Assembly (NCBI RefSeq): GCF_002029255.1
Contig: NZ_MZGT01000035.1
Coordinates: 1-56,675 of the forward strand
DNA length: 56,675 nt
Direction: 5' to 3'
Source of the DNA: Clostridium chromiireducens
GTDB lineage: Bacteria; Bacillota; Clostridia; Clostridiales; Clostridiaceae
Made by a program: the position numbers and the translations under genes. This document shows, one piece after another, positions 18,234 to 27,792 of this stretch. Below the pieces are notes generated by a model that was not told where the DNA came from, did not search any database, and worked only from the letters and a program-made list of their open reading frames with translations. Position 1 is the stretch's first letter; the number at the start of each line of letters is the position of its first letter.

Positions 18234-18800
18234 TTATTTAATCTCACTACCATTTATTATTATTTCTAATTCTCCTGTATCTGGAGATATAATCAAACCA
18301 TGGACTTTCACATCCTTTGGCATTAATGGGTGATTTTTAATCATCTTAACACTTTCTTTTATAGATTCTTCAACTGATTCAAATCCATGAAGCCATCCTT
18401 CAACATTTATACCTGCATTGTTTAACGTTGATATGGTTTCTTCTTGTATGCCCCTGTCTATCATTTTATTAACTAGACTTTTTGTGTCTAAATTACTCAT
18501 TCCACAACCATGATGTCCTACTACAAAAACATCTTCTGTTCCAAATTCATACACTGCAACTAATATACTTCTCATTACCCCTCCAAATGGATGCATAACA
18601 GTCGCTCCTGCATCTTTGATGATTTTAGCATCACCATTCTTAATGTTCATTGCCTTTGGTAATAATTCTGTTAGTCTAGTATCCATGCAAGATAATATTA
18701 CCATTTTCTTTTTTGGTATTTTAGTTGTTACGTATTCTTCATATTCTTTATTATGTATAAAGTTTTTGTTATACGTAATTATTTGTTCTAATTTACTCAT
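18234..18800 (-). CDS. Beta-class carbonic anhydrase
   Basis: Interconverts CO2 and bicarbonate in the cytoplasm. The 188-aa protein shows the zinc and active-site pattern ILSCMDTRL (Cys38, Asp40, Arg42) and VVGHHGCGMS (His96 and Cys99), giving Cys-His-Cys zinc ligation with the catalytic Asp-Arg pair. It belongs to the small prokaryotic clade of beta-CAs. I chose the ATG at 18800 (GGGG seven bases upstream) rather than the in-frame GTG four codons earlier. It stands alone on the minus strand, ended by the terminator at 18200. Confidence 0.92.
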   Translation of the reverse strand: MSKLEQIITYNKNFIHNKEYEEYVTTKIPKKKMVILSCMDTRLTELLPKAMNIKNGDAKIIKDAGATVMHPFGGVMRSILVAVYEFGTEDVFVVGHHGCGMSNLDTKSLVNKMIDRGIQEETISTLNNAGINVEGWLHGFESVEESIKESVKMIKNHPLMPKDVKVHGLIISPDTGELEIIINGSEIK

Positions 18801-18847
18801 TTTTAGCCCCACATCCTTATAATTTTATTTATGAAAAGTTCTTGATT

Positions 18848-18860
18848 GCAGCATAGCTGC
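18848..18860 (+). terminator. Orphan plus-strand hairpin with T7 tail
   Basis: GCAGC-ATA-GCTGC is followed directly by TTTTTTT on the plus strand. It has the look of a rho-independent terminator, but the only nearby genes are on the minus strand. It may end an unseen small or antisense RNA, or be a remnant. Confidence 0.4.
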
Positions 18861-18952
18861 TTTTTTTATTTGTGAATATTTTATTAATTTATATACTAAT
18901 TTAACTTTATGATATTGTAAAGCTAATTATTTTACATTTTATACAAAAACAA

Positions 18953-19999
18953 TTATTGAGGCATATATTTTTTATATGGAAGACGGATTGAAACTCCTGT
19001 TTCATCAAATTTATATTCTGTATCATAAAGAGAATTTCTATTATAAACTAGATTAGTTCCAACTTTATAAAGTGCTTTAGCTAAAGCATCAGGATCTTGA
19101 AGTACAGAACCTGCCATAATCCCTTCCTTTATTAATTTTTGGGCTTCTGGTATCGCATCCACTCCAACCACTGTTATTGTTTGAGTTTTATCCCCTTTGT
19201 TATAACCATACTCTTGCAACGCTTCAATTGCACCTATTGCCATAGAATCATTATTCGCAATTATTGCTTCAACTTTATTTCCAAGTTGTGAGAGTAATGC
19301 TTTTGTAGCACTTTTAGCTTCATCTTTATTCCAATTACAAACCTTTAAAGCAAGTTCTTGTGTTTTTATTCCTGAATTATTAATTGATAATATAGAATAT
19401 TTTGTCCTTGTAACTGCTTCAAGATTATCACTTTCTCCCATCAACATAATATATTGTAATATTCCATCATTATTTTTATCTATTGGTGGCTCGTTGCTAT
19501 TCCAAGCATTCGTAATAACTTTTCCTTGAAGCACACCAGCTTCAGCTACTTCTGTTCCTATGTAGTACGATTTATTATAGGATTTAATAGCTTCTATAGA
19601 AACTGGTTCCCTGTTAAACAAAATTCCAGGAATATTTTTCTCTTTAATTTTATTTATTACATCTCGTGTACTATTAGTATCTACTAAGTTTACCAATAAA
19701 AGATCCATATTGTTTTTTTCAAGTAATACATCAAGAGTTTTATTTTGAATTGATTGTTGATTTTTTCCATCAAAAAAAGTAAATTGGACTTTACCTTCAT
19801 TTTCCTTTTGAATTTTTTCTAGGCTTTGACGCACAAAAGAAATATAATCATCGTCAAATCTATATAATAATACTCCTACATTAATAATTTTCCCCTCAGT
19901 AAGTCGCATATCAGCCTCCGCTAAATTTTCACTATAGCTTAACATTATTGTAACCATAATAACGAAAAGTCCAATAAACTTTAATACCTTTTTAAACAT
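18953..19999 (-). CDS. MglB-like galactose-type substrate-binding protein (paralogue 1)
   Basis: A 348-aa exported sugar-binding protein of the periplasmic-binding-protein I family. Residues 1-30 form a signal peptide (FIGLFVIMVTIMLSY) with no lipobox cysteine. Family marks are the paired ligand-loop segments PGILFNREP and IANNDSMAIGAIEALQEYGY, and the calcium loop DKNNDGILQY characteristic of MglB. It has no permease or ATPase of its own nearby except mglA/mglC upstream at 27-31 kb. It follows a close paralogue (71-base gap) and probably arose by tandem duplication. It may serve uptake or signalling through the neighbouring sensor kinase. Confidence 0.88.
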   Translation of the reverse strand: MFKKVLKFIGLFVIMVTIMLSYSENLAEADMRLTEGKIINVGVLLYRFDDDYISFVRQSLEKIQKENEGKVQFTFFDGKNQQSIQNKTLDVLLEKNNMDLLLVNLVDTNSTRDVINKIKEKNIPGILFNREPVSIEAIKSYNKSYYIGTEVAEAGVLQGKVITNAWNSNEPPIDKNNDGILQYIMLMGESDNLEAVTRTKYSILSINNSGIKTQELALKVCNWNKDEAKSATKALLSQLGNKVEAIIANNDSMAIGAIEALQEYGYNKGDKTQTITVVGVDAIPEAQKLIKEGIMAGSVLQDPDALAKALYKVGTNLVYNRNSLYDTEYKFDETGVSIRLPYKKYMPQ

Positions 20000-20070
20000 C
20001 TTCCTTCAATCCCTCCTTACTTTTCTAGACATGATTTTAAAATTTTACTATAATTATTCTTAATAATATT

Positions 20071-21114
20071 TTAACTACTCGCTATATATTCTTTATAAGG
20101 TATACGAACTGCAACTCCTGTCTCATCAAATGTATATTTAGTGCCCTCAAGTGGTGGTCTGCCAAAAACTAGATTTAATCCAATATCATAAGTCGCTTGA
20201 GCCATTTCATTAGCATCCTGCAAAACAGTGCCTGTCATAACACCTTGTTTAATTAACTCACGAGCTTCCGGAATAGCATCTACACCTACAACCGGTATCA
20301 TCTTACTGTTACCGCCTTTATTATAACCATACTTTTGTAACACTTCAATTGCACCAATTGCCATCGCATCGTTATTAGCTATTATCGCTTCAATTTTATC
20401 ACCATTTTGTAAAAATACTTGTTCCATAGCATCTCTAGCTAAATCTTCCTTCCAATCACATACTCTTAAAGCAATTTCTTGTGTTCTTATACCTGCATCA
20501 TTTAAAGTTAAAACAGAATATTTGGTTCTACCAATTGCCTCCAAATTATCACGAGGTCCAGTTAACATAACATATTGCAATATATTATCACCGTTTTTAT
20601 CTATATCTTTTTTACGTTTATTCCATTCATTAACAAGGATCTTTCCCTGAAGTATTCCCGCTTCTGCTGAATTTGTTCCCACAAAATAAGCTTTGTTATA
20701 AGATCTTACAGCATCTATGCTAGGCGGCTCTATATTAAATAAACCTATTGGCATATTGCTTTGCTTCGCCTTGTCTATGATATATTGCGATCCTTTAGAA
20801 TCTGCTAAATTTAATAGTATTAAATCTGCACTATCGCTTTTAAGTACTAAATCAAGGTTTCGATTTTGTATTGCTTGATTGTCTTTACAGTCATAAAAAG
20901 TCATTTCAACTTTACCTTCGTTTTTCTTTTGAATTTCTTCAAAGCTTTGTTTAAGCAATACAGAGTATGGATCCTCTAAAGTACGTATTAATATACTTAT
21001 TCTAACAGGCTTTTCCTCATTTACACTACCATATGTCATTTTATAATGACTAGTTATATTAGTTATTATTATAAAAAATATAGTGAATGTTAAAACTCTT
21101 ATAAATTTCTTCAT
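20071..21114 (-). CDS. MglB-like galactose-type substrate-binding protein (paralogue 2)
   Basis: A 347-aa close paralogue of the preceding protein, alignable over the whole length. It has a signal peptide (VLTFTIFFIIITNI), IGLFNIEPPS at the first ligand loop, the MglB calcium loop as DKNGDNILQY, and IIANNDAMAIGAIEVLQKYGYNKGG. Note that the usual NREP ligand segment is changed to NIEP here, so the sugar specificity may differ. Start ATG follows GGAGGG. Just upstream lies a decayed further copy (21173-21300), showing an unstable tandem array. Confidence 0.88.
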   Translation of the reverse strand: MKKFIRVLTFTIFFIIITNITSHYKMTYGSVNEEKPVRISILIRTLEDPYSVLLKQSFEEIQKKNEGKVEMTFYDCKDNQAIQNRNLDLVLKSDSADLILLNLADSKGSQYIIDKAKQSNMPIGLFNIEPPSIDAVRSYNKAYFVGTNSAEAGILQGKILVNEWNKRKKDIDKNGDNILQYVMLTGPRDNLEAIGRTKYSVLTLNDAGIRTQEIALRVCDWKEDLARDAMEQVFLQNGDKIEAIIANNDAMAIGAIEVLQKYGYNKGGNSKMIPVVGVDAIPEARELIKQGVMTGTVLQDANEMAQATYDIGLNLVFGRPPLEGTKYTFDETGVAVRIPYKEYIASS

Positions 21115-21172
21115 TCTTACCCTCCAGTATCTTTCAATCGAAATCTTGCGATTTGAATTTAATTATTTAATT

Positions 21173-21300
21173 AGTTATCATATACTCCTTATGAGGAATC
21201 CGAATTTAAACTCCTGTCTCGTCAAATATACTTGATCAGAATAAGTCATATTTTCTTCTTTTACTAGGATAAATTATTAAACTCATGTATTATGATTCTC
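21173..21300 (-). pseudogene. Relic of a further MglB-like gene (C-terminal end)
   Basis: Read on the minus strand, 21226-21173 gives FDETGV-stop-IRIPHKEYMIT. This is the same C-terminus as paralogues 1 and 2 (FDETGVSIRLPYKKYM, FDETGVAVRIPYKEYI), with an in-frame TAA at 21206-21208. Similarity fades toward 21300 after a frameshift. The rest of the gene is gone. Confidence 0.8.
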
Positions 21301-21733
21301 TAAATTACTTATAATTTTATTATGCATCTAATATATAAGTTTATACTTATCATTAATACTAAATTCCAATAGATTGCACAATTCTTAGTTAAGATATCAA
21401 TTTAAAGTTTTCGTAAATTTTCAGACATGTTTATCTAATGACTCAAGTATTTAAGTCTCATAACCAAAAAATAGAACTATACGCTAATCCAAAAGTAAAA
21501 GTTATACAAATTTTAAAAATTTCATATAACCTTAACTTTAATAACTAGGTATAATTCTATATTTAGATATCATCGTTCGTTATTTAACTTTCTACATATA
21601 TAGAAGGATGTGATAAATTCTTTTTTATACATCAAGATATGGAAAATCAGACGTTCAATCTATTGAATAACAGAGTCTACTCCCTTTCGGCAAATTACCT
21701 CATAAATCTAAGTCTCGTATTGTTTATCTATAG
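21301..21733. other. Gap after the MglB relic: nothing identified
   Basis: This AT-rich stretch has no frame with a ribosome site. It probably holds the unrecognisable rest of the decayed binding-protein gene. Confidence 0.4.
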
Positions 21734-22792
21734 TTATTTCTTATTTTCTAAGTATAAATCTACATTTTCACTTGTAACCTGAGTATGTGGGGTTTTAATA
21801 TATTTTCCTTTTTCTAATCCTTCTACAGAATTCACATCTCCATTGGTAGCCAGTGTATAAGCAATATTAAAAATTGCACTTGCCTGTTTTTTCGAATCAT
21901 TAATAATAGTACCAATCATTAATCCATTTTTCACTGCTTCCAACGCTTTAGGCAATCCATCAATTCCTACAACAAGCGGCTTTTCTGTCAAACCTGAATT
22001 TTCTAATGCCTGTATAGCTCCAAGGGCCATATCGTCGTTATTACAAAAAACAACTTCTATTTTATTACCAAAATTTTTAATCCATTGTGTCATTTTTGTA
22101 TTTGCCTGAGCATTCTGCCAATTTGCTGTGTCATCAGCTAGTTTTTCTAACTCAATTCCCTTTTGAGTTAAAGTTTTTATACAATACTCTGTTCTAATTA
22201 GAGCATCTTGATGACCCGGTTCTCCTTCAAGCATTACGTATTGAATTTTTCCATCTCCATTTTTATCTACAATTCTATTATCTTTTTCATATGCATTCAT
22301 TATTATTCCTGCTTGTAACTCACCTGATTGTTCTGCCTGAGCTCCAACATAATAAAGCTTATTCCACCTTTCCATGTCTTCTTCCACAGGTTCTCTGTTA
22401 AAAAAAACAACTGGAATGTTTGCTGACTTTGCTTTATCAATAATCATGGAGGCTGCCGTTCTGTCAACCATATTAACACAAATAACATCATAGTTTTGCG
22501 CTACAAATTTATCTACTTGGTTACTTTGATTAATCAAGCTTCCCTTTGCATCTACAATATTAATTATTATTTTATATTTCCCCTCATTCTCTTTTTCCTT
22601 TGCTATCTCCTCAAGATTTTTAGTAATTGTTGATACAAAAACATCATCCTGCTTATATAACGTTACACCTATTTTTATCTCTTTAATATAGGTATTCTTA
22701 TTTCCAACATTTACATTTACATTACATGCTGCTAATGAATTAACAATTAATGTCGTTGTCAAAATTCCACATAACCTCTTAATCAATTTCAC
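21734..22792 (-). CDS. MglB-like binding lipoprotein (paralogue 3)
   Basis: A 352-aa lipoprotein with signal sequence and lipobox (NSLAAC, Cys23), so it should be anchored to the outer face of the membrane. It resembles the mglB product at 30822 more than the two paralogues downstream: VVFFNREPVEED, YYVGAQAEQSGELQ, calcium loop DKNGDGKIQY, MLEGEPGHQDALIRTEY, VVFCNNDDMALGAIQALENSG. The start is a GTG with GGGGGGA seven bases upstream. It follows the membrane-anchored sensor-associated binding protein, so it could present sugar either to MglAC or to the sensor complex. Confidence 0.88.
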   Translation of the reverse strand: MKLIKRLCGILTTTLIVNSLAACNVNVNVGNKNTYIKEIKIGVTLYKQDDVFVSTITKNLEEIAKEKENEGKYKIIINIVDAKGSLINQSNQVDKFVAQNYDVICVNMVDRTAASMIIDKAKSANIPVVFFNREPVEEDMERWNKLYYVGAQAEQSGELQAGIIMNAYEKDNRIVDKNGDGKIQYVMLEGEPGHQDALIRTEYCIKTLTQKGIELEKLADDTANWQNAQANTKMTQWIKNFGNKIEVVFCNNDDMALGAIQALENSGLTEKPLVVGIDGLPKALEAVKNGLMIGTIINDSKKQASAIFNIAYTLATNGDVNSVEGLEKGKYIKTPHTQVTSENVDLYLENKK

Positions 22793-22873
22793 TCAAAATC
22801 CCCCCGCCATATGATCTTGTTAGGTACCAAAATTTAAAACATTAAGGTAAAATATTAGTCTTTGAAGTAATAT

Positions 22874-23854
22874 CTATCTAACAAATGGGAACAGTAATCT
22901 TTGATTTTCTTCAGAATACATATTATTCCTATTAATTACGGTAGAAGAAATAGTATTTTTATCTATTTTATTTCCATTAATTTTATTTACTGCTGTTTTT
23001 ACGCTCAAATACCCCACATTAAATTCATTTTGAATAGCAGTCGCATTAATCACTCTATCTTCTAAAAACGATATAATTTTACTCGTACTTCCTGTTCCAT
23101 AGATTTCAATATTCGCCTTTTCTTTATTTGTATTTGCTAAATCCTTTTTTACTTGAGAAATACTTTCTAATATACCTGTATCAAATGCCACCACTACATC
23201 AGCCTTATTGTCTTCTAATAATTTTTTAGCTCCAGTATAATAGTTCTGCTGTTTATCATTAGATATTTCCCATAACATACAATTGTTTTTTGTTCTTTGC
23301 ATGACACTCATAAATCCATCATATCGCTCCTTTATACTGCTACACTCTAAATTATTTTTTACGATAGCAATAGTACTAATGCCATTTCCATTCCTTGTTA
23401 CTTCCTCACCTAAACTAACTCCAAGTTTATAATTATCACAAGAAATGCTTGGTAATATCTGGTCCGATTTAACAGATGATTCAAATAATATAACTGGTAC
23501 CTTCTTCATTGCCTCTTCTATAGGTTCCGCCATTTTTTCATAATCTACTGGTGATATAATTATGGCATCTGCTTTATTTTTAATTTCCCGAGAAATAAGT
23601 TCAGTTTGTTCAAGGGTGCTATTTTCTTCTGATAGAGTAATAAAACTTATATTTACATTCATCTCCGAAGCAGCTTGATCTATGCCTTGTTTCATTATCA
23701 TTAAACTTTCACTATTTTTCCCTCTAGTTACAACTGAGATATTATAAATTTTTTTATCCTTTTCATGCCATAATGTATCACTTAAAAGGAGCAGGAATGA
23801 TAGCATTAGTAATAATAACACAACAAAAAATGTTTGCTTTCTTCTCTTTCTCAC
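22874..23854 (-). CDS. Membrane-anchored sugar-binding protein of a three-component sensor
   Basis: A 326-aa periplasmic-binding-protein-like domain tethered by an uncleaved N-terminal helix (FFVVLLLLMLSFLLLLSDTLW, residues 9-29). Ligand-loop segments are ADAIIISPVDYEKMAEPI and DVVVAFDTGILESISQ. Its GTG start overlaps the kinase stop codon (TAGTG), so the two are translationally coupled. The same arrangement is known from the xylose-sensing XylFII-LytS-YesN system of C. beijerinckii, where the anchored binding protein docks on the kinase. By analogy this protein would deliver the sugar signal, probably galactose or a related hexose; the ligand is inferred from the neighbouring mgl genes. Confidence 0.83.
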   Translation of the reverse strand: MRKRRKQTFFVVLLLLMLSFLLLLSDTLWHEKDKKIYNISVVTRGKNSESLMIMKQGIDQAASEMNVNISFITLSEENSTLEQTELISREIKNKADAIIISPVDYEKMAEPIEEAMKKVPVILFESSVKSDQILPSISCDNYKLGVSLGEEVTRNGNGISTIAIVKNNLECSSIKERYDGFMSVMQRTKNNCMLWEISNDKQQNYYTGAKKLLEDNKADVVVAFDTGILESISQVKKDLANTNKEKANIEIYGTGSTSKIISFLEDRVINATAIQNEFNVGYLSVKTAVNKINGNKIDKNTISSTVINRNNMYSEENQRLLFPFVR

Positions 23855-25662
23855 TATCTTAATTCCTCCTCTTTTTTAATTTTACTATACTCCTTAACTG
23901 GCATATGAATACGAATTGTTGTGCCTTCATCTGGTTCGCTGTATATTTCAAGGCCATAGCTCGTCCCAAAATATAACTGTATTCTTTCATGAACATTCTT
24001 TAGTCCAATACCTGAACTTTTCTTTTCGATCCTACTTTCATTAGTCAAAAGAGTATCGGCTACTTCCTGCAACATACCAAGTCCATTATCTATTACATCT
24101 ATATATAGATTATCTTCCTTAGCATATGCTTTTATTAAAATTTCTCCATCGCCTCCCATAAACTCCATTCCATGATAAATAGCATTTTCGATTAATGGTT
24201 GAATTATCAACTTAATACTTGCCAAATCAAGAGTCTCTTCCTCTACCTCAATGCTATATGTGAATTTATTTTTATAACGTATATTTTGAATTGTTAAGTA
24301 ATTACGGGCATGTTCAATTTCATCTCTTACTGTTATTATATTTTTTCCTTTACTTAAGCTTATTCTAAAAAGCTTAGCTAAAGCTGTTACCATTGTAATA
24401 GCTCCATCATAATTTTCATTTTCTATCATCCATATAATAGAGTCTAGTGTGTTATACAAAAAATGTGGATTAATTTGTGCTTGAAGTGCATTCAGTTCAC
24501 TTTTCCTTTTTGATTCTTGTTGAATCATTATATTTTCCATAAGTATATGCATCTGGTTCACCATAGATTTTATTGCTTTCCCCAAGTGTTGAACTTCATA
24601 CGAGCCTCTAACTGATATATCTACATCTTTCACACCATTTTCAAGTTTTTTCACGCATTTCTCTAGTGATCTTATAGGATTTGCAATACGAGAAGAAACA
24701 AACATATTAAGAAACACAAGAATGAAAATAGCAAAAGTCATAATAAACACTGCAAATATGCTCATCTGAGAATAATCTGAAGTAATATCTAGCATCGGAG
24801 TAATCCCTACAATTCTCCACCCTGTATAACCAACAGTTTTTACTGTAACTAGCCTTTTTTCTCCTTGAAATGTCTCTACATGATTTCCATCCTCATAATC
24901 CGCCTCAGCTTTATTATTCTCTTCAATCAAATTAGAATAAATTAGCTGTTGCCTAGGATGATATATTATTTCTCCTTCTCTATCGATTAAATATACGTAT
25001 CCAGACTTGCCCATATTTACATTTTTGCAAATCTGTTCAATTCCGCTAAAATTCATATCAACTAATAAAACACCAGATGTGGTCTTCTTATTATTTGTAA
25101 GCTCAACCGCACGGCTTAACGATACAACCCAACGATACTTAGAGTCTGGATCCTGAAATAGGTTTTGGACATGGGGTGTTGAAAAATGCAGATTTTCTTT
25201 CTTATTTCCTGCTATAGTAAACCAATCATTTTCCCTCGGATCAACCGAGGTTTTAAGCTGAACAACAGGAGATGCTGCTACAACTTCACCATTTTGTGAA
25301 AAAACACATATGCTGATAAGCGAATCTTTATTGGTTTCATACAATAAGTCCAATTCTTTATCTATACTATCAGATGCCAAATCTTTCTTCTTTATTGCAT
25401 TATAGTAAGTTGCATCTGATACCTTCATCATATTTCTTAAATAGTTATCTAAATTCAAGTTCACTTGATCCAACATGGACTTATTATTCTCTGATACCAT
25501 ATCTTCAGTAGAATTAATAAAACGTAAATATAGCGCCCCCCCAACAACAATCATTCCTATAACTGCAATCCCTGTAAATGAGATTGATATTATATGCTGT
25601 ATACTTGCGTTTTTAAAATATCCAACAATCCTTTGTACACTTGCTCTTATTAATTTAAGCAT
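23854..25662 (-). CDS. Sensor histidine kinase, YesM/LytS type
   Basis: A 602-aa membrane kinase. TM1 is residues 25-48 and TM2 about 300-322, enclosing a large extracellular Cache-type sensor domain. A HAMP linker (RIANPIRSLEKCVKKLENG, 325-343) follows, then the His_kinase motif LQAQINPHFLYNTLDSI with the phospho-accepting His400. An HATPase domain ends it, with IIQPLIENAIYHG, DNGLGM and GIGLKNVHERI. It autophosphorylates and should pass phosphate to the AraC-type regulator encoded just upstream (11-base gap). The ribosome site is weak, suggesting coupling to the regulator gene. The stop overlaps the start of the membrane-anchored binding protein. Confidence 0.92.
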   Translation of the reverse strand: MLKLIRASVQRIVGYFKNASIQHIISISFTGIAVIGMIVVGGALYLRFINSTEDMVSENNKSMLDQVNLNLDNYLRNMMKVSDATYYNAIKKKDLASDSIDKELDLLYETNKDSLISICVFSQNGEVVAASPVVQLKTSVDPRENDWFTIAGNKKENLHFSTPHVQNLFQDPDSKYRWVVSLSRAVELTNNKKTTSGVLLVDMNFSGIEQICKNVNMGKSGYVYLIDREGEIIYHPRQQLIYSNLIEENNKAEADYEDGNHVETFQGEKRLVTVKTVGYTGWRIVGITPMLDITSDYSQMSIFAVFIMTFAIFILVFLNMFVSSRIANPIRSLEKCVKKLENGVKDVDISVRGSYEVQHLGKAIKSMVNQMHILMENIMIQQESKRKSELNALQAQINPHFLYNTLDSIIWMIENENYDGAITMVTALAKLFRISLSKGKNIITVRDEIEHARNYLTIQNIRYKNKFTYSIEVEEETLDLASIKLIIQPLIENAIYHGMEFMGGDGEILIKAYAKEDNLYIDVIDNGLGMLQEVADTLLTNESRIEKKSSGIGLKNVHERIQLYFGTSYGLEIYSEPDEGTTIRIHMPVKEYSKIKKEEELR

Positions 25663-25673
25663 AGTAAATCAAC

Positions 25674-27290
25674 TCAATTCTTTCTATACTTTGATGGCGA
25701 TACTCCAAATTTCTTTTTAAAAACATAACTAAAATAGTTAGCCTCTGGGTATCCCACTTTCTCCGCTATCATATATGTTTTATCATCAGTAGTATTTAAA
25801 AGTTTTACTGCTTCTTCTAAACGAAGCGTCGTGAGGTAATTTACAAAATTCATTCCTGTTTCACGTTTAAATATTGTGGAAAAATACGTTGGACTAACAT
25901 GAAGCTCTGAACAAAGTTTCTCTACTGAAACATCATAATCACTATAATTATCTTTTATATATTGCTTTGCCTTTTCAATAAGCAGCATTGATGAATTTAT
26001 ACGTTCTCTCTTTATATAAATATTCACCTTAACAGCTTTTTGGACAAACCACTCTCTTACTTCATTTATAGAATTAAACCCTTCCAAGAAACTGTAACAA
26101 TCAAAATTCTTGCCAAAAAGTTCTTCAACATCTAAATTATATGTTTGAACAAGTTTCAGAATAGAAGTGATTATCTCCATAAAATAAATTCTATATTGAT
26201 TAAATGGTAAGAGCAAATCTTCTATCTTCTTAAATAAATTCTCGATTGTTATTGCAATTTCATCCTCAGAGGATATCTTAATAGCATTTAGCATTGCTCG
26301 CTCTTCTTGCTCATCAAATTGAAGCTGAATAGAATTATCTGGCTCGACATCATCAATATATATAGCTTTTCCTGTGCCAAGAACAAACCTATAATCTAAA
26401 GCACTTTGGGCACTTCTATAGGAGTAACGTATTTCTGAAGTGTTATTATAAACGTATCCTATTCCAGATGATATAGTTAAATTCATAATACGCTTATATA
26501 TTTTACAAACTTCATTAATTCCTTTTATAAATAGCAATATATCTTCCTTATTTTGCAAATTCCCTATAACTACAACCATATTAGAATAGAGGAAACTGAC
26601 AAACTTACAGTATTTGTCCATATTCTCATCAATAATTTTTTTTATTGAAATAGGTGTTAATGTTAATTCATTTTGAATTGACATATTACTTTCACTTTCT
26701 TCAATATTTATTTTGCCATCAGCATGGATTAATGCTACAGCAAAATTTTCATACTTAAAATCTATCCCCAAATTTTCAGCCTGTTCATTCCATTGGCCTT
26801 CATTTATTTTTCCTTCTATTGCCCCAACTAGAAATTGCTCCCTAATTACCGGCAAACTTTTAACATAATACTTATAAAGTGTCTCGAGATTTCTTTTTTC
26901 ATTATATTCACGATCTAATTGTTCTTTTAATCTTACTAATACTTCAGTAAGTTCAATGGAGTTAATCGGTTTCAGAACATATTCTACTACATTAATTTTT
27001 ATGGCTTTATGTGCATACTCGAAATCATCACACCCTGAAAATACAATTATCTTTGTAGAAGGCATTAACTCTACAAGTTTCTTCCCTAGTTCCAAGCCAT
27101 CCATAAAAGGCATTTTTATGTCAGTCATTATAACATCAGGCTGAAGTTTCTCTGCTTTTTCGAGAGCATCTTGTCCGTTTTCTGCATCTCCAACTACTAT
27201 AAATCCGTTAGATTCCCAATCAATTTTTTTTATAATTCCAAGTCTAATTTCTTCTTCATCATCTACTATCATAATTCTATATAAGCTCAT
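25674..27290 (-). CDS. Response regulator with AraC-type DNA-binding domain (YesN type)
   Basis: A 538-aa regulator: receiver domain residues 1-125 (acidic pair VDDEE at 9-13, phospho-Asp57 in VIMTDIKMPFMDG, Lys in YVLKPI). A long middle region follows (130-420), and a C-terminal double helix-turn-helix AraC domain (SVEKLCSELHVSPTYFSTIF and YMIAEKVGYPEANYFSYVFKKKFG). It forms a cognate pair with the following kinase. Target promoters are presumably the mgl transport and binding-protein genes around it. ATG follows GGAGG. The upstream gap contains a structured element (27481-27587). Confidence 0.92.
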   Translation of the reverse strand: MSLYRIMIVDDEEEIRLGIIKKIDWESNGFIVVGDAENGQDALEKAEKLQPDVIMTDIKMPFMDGLELGKKLVELMPSTKIIVFSGCDDFEYAHKAIKINVVEYVLKPINSIELTEVLVRLKEQLDREYNEKRNLETLYKYYVKSLPVIREQFLVGAIEGKINEGQWNEQAENLGIDFKYENFAVALIHADGKINIEESESNMSIQNELTLTPISIKKIIDENMDKYCKFVSFLYSNMVVVIGNLQNKEDILLFIKGINEVCKIYKRIMNLTISSGIGYVYNNTSEIRYSYRSAQSALDYRFVLGTGKAIYIDDVEPDNSIQLQFDEQEERAMLNAIKISSEDEIAITIENLFKKIEDLLLPFNQYRIYFMEIITSILKLVQTYNLDVEELFGKNFDCYSFLEGFNSINEVREWFVQKAVKVNIYIKRERINSSMLLIEKAKQYIKDNYSDYDVSVEKLCSELHVSPTYFSTIFKRETGMNFVNYLTTLRLEEAVKLLNTTDDKTYMIAEKVGYPEANYFSYVFKKKFGVSPSKYRKN

Positions 27291-27480
27291 TTAATCTCCT
27301 CCAAATAGATGAATTAACTATTATAAATATAATTATCACCTAAACTAGCTGTGTAAGGATTTTACCTTTATTCAATACTTGTCACCCAAGAATTCCCTCT
27401 ATATATGTAACGCCTCTTACTAAAGTCAGATGAGTACTCACAGAGTAAACGACCATCATCAAATCATAAATTTGGACTTT
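27291..27480. other. Upstream region of the yesN-like gene
   Basis: A gap without a gene. It should hold the leader and perhaps a promoter of the sensor operon, but I found no convincing -35/-10 pair. The structured element begins at 27481. Confidence 0.35.
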
Positions 27481-27587
27481 CACTTATCTGCTTAAGTGGT
27501 AGATAACGGTTGCATGCTTCTAGATGTGATACCCTCTGAGGGCATAAACTCGACTAAATTCGGCTGGAGTGCAAAACTCTACCCGAA
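27481..27587 (-). ncRNA. Structured intercistronic element A (after mglC)
   Basis: On the minus strand several hairpins follow each other: TTCGG/CCGAA enclosing GAGT/ACTC (27559-27587), ATGCCC/GGGTAT with a TCAGA loop (27529-27545) and CACTTA/TAAGTG (27481-27498). The middle stem pairs fully only if the minus strand is the RNA, because of a G-U pair. The same hairpin series with different bases occurs at 29104-29206, so pairing, not just sequence, is kept. The function is unknown; it may be an intercistronic RNA or a mobile-element end. Confidence 0.6.
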
Positions 27588-27727
27588 AAGTTTTACTTTA
27601 TAATATAATAATAACCAAAATTATTAGTAATATCTTACAAGATTCAGATACTATTATACATTAAGTATTATATTATTTCTAGTGTAATTGCAAACATTTC
27701 CATTTGCTAATTTTAAACAATAAAAAT

Positions 27728-27768
27728 ACAGACAAATCTTCTGCTTTTAAACACATAGATTTATCTGT
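27728..27768 (-). terminator. Terminator after mglC
   Basis: ACAGATAAATCT pairs with AGATTTGTCTGT (one G-U) on the minus strand and runs into ATTTTTATTG, 25 bases after the mglC stop. It separates transport genes from the downstream sensor genes. Confidence 0.8.
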
Positions 27769-27792
27769 ACTTTATATAAACATTTCTAAATT

